Made by a program: the position numbers and the translations under genes. A stretch of 7,682 nucleotides of DNA from Desulfobulbaceae bacterium (GTDB lineage: Bacteria; Desulfobacterota; Desulfobulbia; Desulfobulbales; Desulfocapsaceae). Within the stretch, counting starts at the first letter, position 1; each line of letters starts with the position of its first letter. Shown here in pieces: positions 5,945 to 7,682 of the stretch. The notes under the pieces are model-generated. The model made no database searches. It had not been told where the DNA came from and was given only the letters and a program-made list of their open reading frames with translations. Location: the NCBI GenBank assembly GCA_024643445.1, contig JAHEMX010000162.1, forward strand, positions 1 to 7,682, in the 5' to 3' direction.

Positions 5945-7351
5945 TTACCAGCCGAGCGTCAGGTAATCGTGAATCGAGTCCGCTGCCTGCCTGCCCGCTC
6001 CCATGGCGAGGATGACGGTGGCCGCACCGGTGACGATATCTCCGCCGGCCCAGACGCCTTTCTTGGTTGTCTTTCCGGTATTGGTGTCGGCAACGACATA
6101 ACCCCAGTTGTTGAGCTTCATGTCCGGCGTCTCGCTGGTCAGCAGCGGGTTAGCCCCCGAACCGACAGCCACGATGCAGAGATCGCAATCGGTTTCAAAT
6201 TCTGATCCGGGAATGGGTACAGGGCGTCTTCTTCCCGAGCTATCCGGTTCGCCGAGTTCCATTTTCAGACATTCCATGCCGGTCAGGCGACCTTTTTCGT
6301 TGCCGAGGTATTTTGTCGGATTTGTCAGCAGAAACAACTCGATGCCTTCTTCCTCGGCATGATGAATTTCGGCAATACGGGCCGGCATTTCTTCACGTGA
6401 ACGCCGGTAGACGATCTTCACCTTTTCAGCCCCGAGCCGCATGGCGGTTCGGGCTGAATCCATGGCGACGTTTCCAGCCCCGAGAACGACAACATTTTTA
6501 CCCATCGGGATAGGCGTGTCGACGTCAGGGTACTTATAGGCCTTCATCAGGTTTGCCCTGGTCAGGTATTCGTTGGCGGACAGGATACCAACCAGGTTTT
6601 CACCGGGCAGGTTCATGAAACGCGGCAATCCGGCGCCGACTCCGACATAGATAGCATCATAGCCTTCCTCGAACAACTCATCAAGGCTGACGGTACGGCC
6701 GACAACGGCGTTGCATTTTACTTCCACGCCGAGCCGCTCCAGAAAATTGACCTCCTGGGCGACAATATTTTTGGGCAGGCGGAACTCGGGGATACCATAT
6801 ACCAGGACACCGCCCGGTTTATGAAAGGCCTCCAGGATGGTGACGGCATGTCCCTTGACGATCAGATCGCCGGCCACGGTCAGGCCGGAGGGGCCGGATC
6901 CGACAACGGCTACTCTCTTACCGGTCGGCCCCTTCTTGGGCGGCAGTTCACCGGTACCGTGCTCACGTTCGTAATCAGCACAGAAACGCTCCAGGTTGCC
7001 GATGGCGACCGGCTCTCCCTTACGTCCGACGATACATCTTCCCTCGCACTGGATTTCCTGCGGACAAACCCGCCCGCAAACCGCCGGCAGCGCGTTCTTG
7101 CTCCACAGGTTGCGGATCGCACCGGTCAGATCTCCCCGGCTGATCAGGTCGATGAAAGCAGGAATGTCGACACTGACCGGACAACCCTCTACGCAGCCGG
7201 GCTTCTTGCATTGCAGGCAGCGGGCAGCCTCTTCCTGGGCCATTTTGGGAGTATATCCAGTTGGTACTTCAAGGAAATTTCGTGCCCTGATATGCGGTTC
7301 CTGTTCGGGCATCGGCACTCTGGGATTCTTCTTAGCTGCTGTTTCCGCCAT
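5945..7351 (-). CDS. gltA: NfnB/SudA-type NADPH oxidoreductase (GltA-like, glutamate synthase small-subunit family)
   Basis: FAD/Fe-S flavoprotein of the family that includes NfnB, sulfide dehydrogenase SudA and archaeal-type GltA. With an NfnA/SudB partner it moves electrons between NADPH, ferredoxin and NADH. The 468-aa protein matches the family length. The N-terminal Fe-S domain has Cys45/48/53/57 (CLQCKKPGCVEGCP) and Cys92/96/102/106. A first Rossmann fold for FAD starts at VAVVGSGPSG (about 147-156), and a second, for NADPH, at VVVLGAGNVA (about 287-296). The C-terminal AGGDIVTGAATV (about 435-446) closes the FAD site. The preferred start is ATG 7351, because GGAGG is 5 nt upstream; the ATG at 7363 would add MEGH and lies on the ribosome binding site. 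Its upstream neighbour encodes the end of an NfnA/SudB protein, which favours the Nfn/Sud role over true glutamate synthase. The gltA symbol here does not mean citrate synthase. Confidence 0.9.
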   Translation of the reverse strand: MAETAAKKNPRVPMPEQEPHIRARNFLEVPTGYTPKMAQEEAARCLQCKKPGCVEGCPVSVDIPAFIDLISRGDLTGAIRNLWSKNALPAVCGRVCPQEIQCEGRCIVGRKGEPVAIGNLERFCADYEREHGTGELPPKKGPTGKRVAVVGSGPSGLTVAGDLIVKGHAVTILEAFHKPGGVLVYGIPEFRLPKNIVAQEVNFLERLGVEVKCNAVVGRTVSLDELFEEGYDAIYVGVGAGLPRFMNLPGENLVGILSANEYLTRANLMKAYKYPDVDTPIPMGKNVVVLGAGNVAMDSARTAMRLGAEKVKIVYRRSREEMPARIAEIHHAEEEGIELFLLTNPTKYLGNEKGRLTGMECLKMELGEPDSSGRRRPVPIPGSEFETDCDLCIVAVGSGANPLLTSETPDMKLNNWGYVVADTNTGKTTKKGVWAGGDIVTGAATVILAMGAGRQAADSIHDYLTLGW

Positions 7352-7355
7352 GTGT

Positions 7356-7361
7356 CCCTCC
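7356..7361 (-). promoter_or_regulatory. Ribosome binding site that fixes the gltA-like start
   Basis: GGAGGG at 7361-7356 puts its GGAGG core 5 nt before the ATG at 7351. The alternative ATG at 7363 overlaps the motif and is not preceded by one. Confidence 0.8.
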
Positions 7362-7377
7362 ATAGATTCGGATCGTA

Positions 7378-7396
7378 ACCACCTCAGTCGGGTGGT
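7378..7396. repeat. Small hairpin between the nfnA-like and gltA-like genes
   Basis: ACCACC (7378-7383) and GGTGGT (7391-7396) form a 6-bp stem with a 7-nt loop in the 84-base gap between the two flavoprotein genes. No U-tract follows, so it is unlikely to terminate. It could adjust expression between the two genes or protect an mRNA end. Confidence 0.35.
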
Positions 7397-7435
7397 GTCT
7401 CGTAGGTAAACAATCTGATGTCGTCTGGGTCTGCT

Positions 7436-7682
7436 CTATTGTGCGTCTCTGATGGTGCAGTATTCCTGATGGCATTTCTTCTCATCCTCAAGATATGCCT
7501 GGAGCCTGAGCATGAGCTCGTCATAATCAACCTGGTGACCGTCGAATTCGGGACCGTCAACACAGGCGAATTTGGTCTCTCCGCCAACGCTTACCCGGCA
7601 GCCGCCGCACATGCCGGTACCGTCAACCATAATAGGGTTCAGGCTGACCAGCGTTTGCACGCCGAATTCCCTGGTGATGTTG
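7436..7682 (-). CDS. nfnA: NfnA/SudB-type FAD/[2Fe-2S] oxidoreductase subunit, C-terminal part, cut by the right window edge
   Basis: This is the last 81 residues of the small subunit of an Nfn/Sud flavoprotein, related to dihydroorotate dehydrogenase electron-transfer subunits. The frame is open through the edge and stops at TAG (7438-7436). Visible features are SLNPIMVDGTGMCGGCRVSV followed by KFACVDGPEFDGHQVD, the family's [2Fe-2S] signature with Cys-x2-Cys-x11-Cys. A charged tail ending in CTIRDAQ follows. The FAD- and NAD-binding domains lie outside the window. An internal GTG at 7660 can mimic a start but falls within the conserved domain. The neighbouring GltA-like gene is the usual partner, together forming NfnAB or SudBA. 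NfnAB couples NADH and reduced ferredoxin to NADP+ reduction; SudBA was described as sulfide dehydrogenase / ferredoxin:NADP oxidoreductase. Sequence alone does not separate the two roles. Confidence 0.88.
   Translation of the reverse strand, partial: NITREFGVQTLVSLNPIMVDGTGMCGGCRVSVGGETKFACVDGPEFDGHQVDYDELMLRLQAYLEDEKKCHQEYCTIRDAQ

Noticed and set aside
1..7682. CRISPR arrays, insertion sequences, tRNA or rRNA genes
   Set aside because: I saw no regularly spaced repeats, transposase-like frames, terminal inverted repeats or RNA gene signatures.

Overview
This window carries part of an energy-metabolism gene cluster, almost all of it on the minus strand. It probably comes from an anaerobic deltaproteobacterium (Desulfobacterota in the broad sense, perhaps Desulfuromonas/Geobacter-like). 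This is inferred from a cytoplasmic selenocysteine formate dehydrogenase with NuoE/NuoF partners, an Nfn/Sud-type flavoprotein pair, and a Geobacter-like type IV pilin gene behind a sigma-54 promoter. No taxonomic marker gene is present, so the assignment is tentative.

Layout in the direction of transcription (right to left): (1) 7682-7436, the C-terminal end of an NfnA/SudB-type FAD/[2Fe-2S] protein, cut by the window edge; (2) 7351-5945, its large partner NfnB/SudA, also known as GltA-like; (3) a 252-bp gap with an extended -10 promoter candidate and a long, possibly structured leader; (4) a tightly packed trio: NuoE-like (5692-5240), NuoF-like (5240-3351, one-base overlap) and formate dehydrogenase catalytic subunit FdhA (3350-678, abutting); (5) a terminator-like hairpin (637-607) and a 432-bp gap; (6) the start of a type IV pilin gene (245-1), cut by the left edge.

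The main point for annotation is that fdhA looks broken by an in-frame UGA at 2315-2313 but is not. The UGA sits exactly where formate dehydrogenases carry their metal-binding selenocysteine. It is followed by a bacterial SECIS hairpin whose loop sequence and distance match E. coli fdhF. The gene is therefore one 890-residue selenoprotein (Sec346), not two ORFs of 345 and 540 residues.

Together the genes suggest a soluble NAD(P)-linked formate dehydrogenase. Electrons from formate at the Mo/W-Sec site would pass through the Fe-S chain of FdhA to the FMN/NAD(P) module NuoEF, or in reverse for CO2 reduction. It lies next to an Nfn-type transhydrogenase that could exchange electrons between NADH, NADPH and ferredoxin. 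Whether this set is electron-bifurcating cannot be decided from sequence alone.
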